Shown here piece by piece: positions 63,591 through 64,000 of a DNA stretch of 64,000 nucleotides (the stretch's first letter is position 1; the number at the start of each line of letters is the position of its first letter). Under the pieces are notes generated by a model, which worked only from the letters and a program-made list of their open reading frames with translations, did no database searches and was not told where the DNA came from. A program made the position numbers and the translations under genes. Source of the stretch: Posidonia oceanica (lineage: Eukaryota; Streptophyta; Magnoliopsida; Alismatales; Posidoniaceae); contig JAZBRS010000074.1 in NCBI GenBank assembly GCA_037176725.1, positions 66,964,001 to 67,028,000 of the forward strand, given 5' to 3'.

Positions 63591-64000
63591 GGGTCCGAAA
63601 CCTATCCTTTCCGTTCGATAAGTCCGTAACTCATCATCCAACCTTTGCGGTCGATGGGTGCGAAACATATCCTTTCCGGTCGATAAGTCCGAAACTTATC
63701 ATCCAACCTTTGCGGTCGATGGGTCCCAAACCTATCCATTTCAGTCGATAAGTCCGTAACTTATCATCCGACCGTTGCGGTGGATGGGTCCGAAACCTAT
63801 CCTTTCCAGTCGATAAGTCCGAAACTTATCATCCAACCTTTGCGGTCGATGGGTCCGAAACCTATCCTTTCCGGTCGATAAGTTTGAAACTTATCATCCA
63901 ACCTTTGCGGTCGATAAGTCCGAAACCTATCGTTTCCGGTCGATATGTCCGAAACTTATCATCCAACCTTTGCAGTCGATGGGTCCGAAACCAATCCTTT
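63591..64000 (+). repeat. Array end of window, R-type monomers
   Basis: The last ~410 bp follows the monomer order of about 61447-61856 (offset 2,144 bp, 33 monomers minus one base), including GGGTGCGAAAC and GACCGTTGCGGTGGATGGG monomers. The array clearly continues beyond base 64000. Confidence 0.8.

Larger units (their letters stand above)
1..64000 (+). repeat. 65-bp tandem satellite array (whole window)
   Basis: Every part of the window aligns head to tail to a monomer of about 65 bp, with landmarks such as TAACTTATCATCCAACC, GGTCGATGGGTCCG and GGTCGATAAGTCCG recurring in fixed order. Most copies are exactly 65 bp. A common 64-bp variant lacks one C in the CTTTGCGGTCG segment and reads CTTTGGGTCG (for example near 4300 and 5598). 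Orientation never flips, and no non-satellite sequence interrupts the array. The array continues past both window ends. Composition of the reference monomer is 14 A, 19 T, 19 C, 13 G. It has one CCGG and two TCGA sites, so MspI or TaqI should give a ladder. Nothing else is seen between repeats, so stretches without genes are all satellite. Placement in heterochromatin is an inference from this architecture. Confidence 0.98.
35769..64000 (+). repeat. Subfamily R segment (second, to window end)
   Basis: R-type monomers run from about 35769 to the window end. The first ~4.7 kb is the duplicated copy of 23221-27962. The rest contains the 8,779-bp and 3,640-bp higher-order duplications. GACCGTTGCGGTGGATGGG monomers (about 38890, 48233, 57010, 61627, 63770) and TTCGTAACCAATCC monomers are typical. 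I noticed no L-type GAGTTCG marker here beyond 40.5 kb. Confidence 0.7.

Noticed and set aside
1..64000. CRISPR array (regular repeats with spacers)
   Set aside because: There is no repeat/spacer alternation. The whole 65-bp unit is conserved, units are directly adjacent, and they have higher-order copies, which is satellite architecture.
1..64000. CENP-B box in the monomer
   Set aside because: I compared TTCG-containing variants and their reverse complements with the pattern TTCGNNNNANNCGGG. The CGGG part is absent, so no box is claimed. I did not scan exhaustively.

Overview
The whole window (1-64000) is one uninterrupted tandem satellite DNA array. The repeat unit is about 65 bp, always in the same orientation, and the array runs off both ends. 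I see no protein-coding gene, tRNA or rRNA gene, CRISPR array or transposable element. This architecture (a megasatellite-like block of short monomers with nested multi-kilobase higher-order copies) points to constitutive heterochromatin of a eukaryotic chromosome, such as a pericentromere, centromere or subtelomere. The taxon cannot be read from the sequence, and I do not recognise the satellite family.

Monomer: a clean reference copy lies at 27117-27181. It is about 49% GC, pyrimidine-rich on the + strand and CpG-rich (6 CpG in 65 bp). The 65-bp monomer is itself an old, diverged dimer. A 29-bp half (A, starting GGTCGATGGGTCCG) is followed by a 36-bp half (B, starting GGTCGATAAGTCCG) that carries about 7 extra bases. 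Each half contains an inverted repeat able to form a 7-bp stem with a 5-nt loop.

Layout: two sequence subfamilies can be told apart by marker monomers, here called L and R. L occupies 1 to ~23.2 kb, R ~23.2-27.96 kb, L again 27.96 to ~35.77 kb, and R ~35.77-64 kb. This alternation is explained by one recent 12,548-bp tandem duplication spanning the L/R boundary (15415-27962 copied as 27963-40510). Other higher-order duplications are: period 6,747 bp (1-6747 and 6748-12030); period 8,779 bp (41103-49881 and 49882-57201) with a nested 2,470-bp period; and period 3,640-3,704 bp (57194-60833 and 60834-63590). Smaller events are duplications of 1, 2, 3 and 5 monomers, a conversion-like patch of about 250 bp at 27431-27701, and several loci where A or B half-units were gained, lost or fused.

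By eye, divergence between paired copies rises from left to right: about 0.1% for the 6.7-kb and 12.5-kb pairs, about 1% for the 8.8-kb pair and about 2% for the 3.6-kb pair. The window therefore records a layered history of unequal exchange. Open reading frames up to 157 codons occur on both strands, but they are by-products of the repeat.
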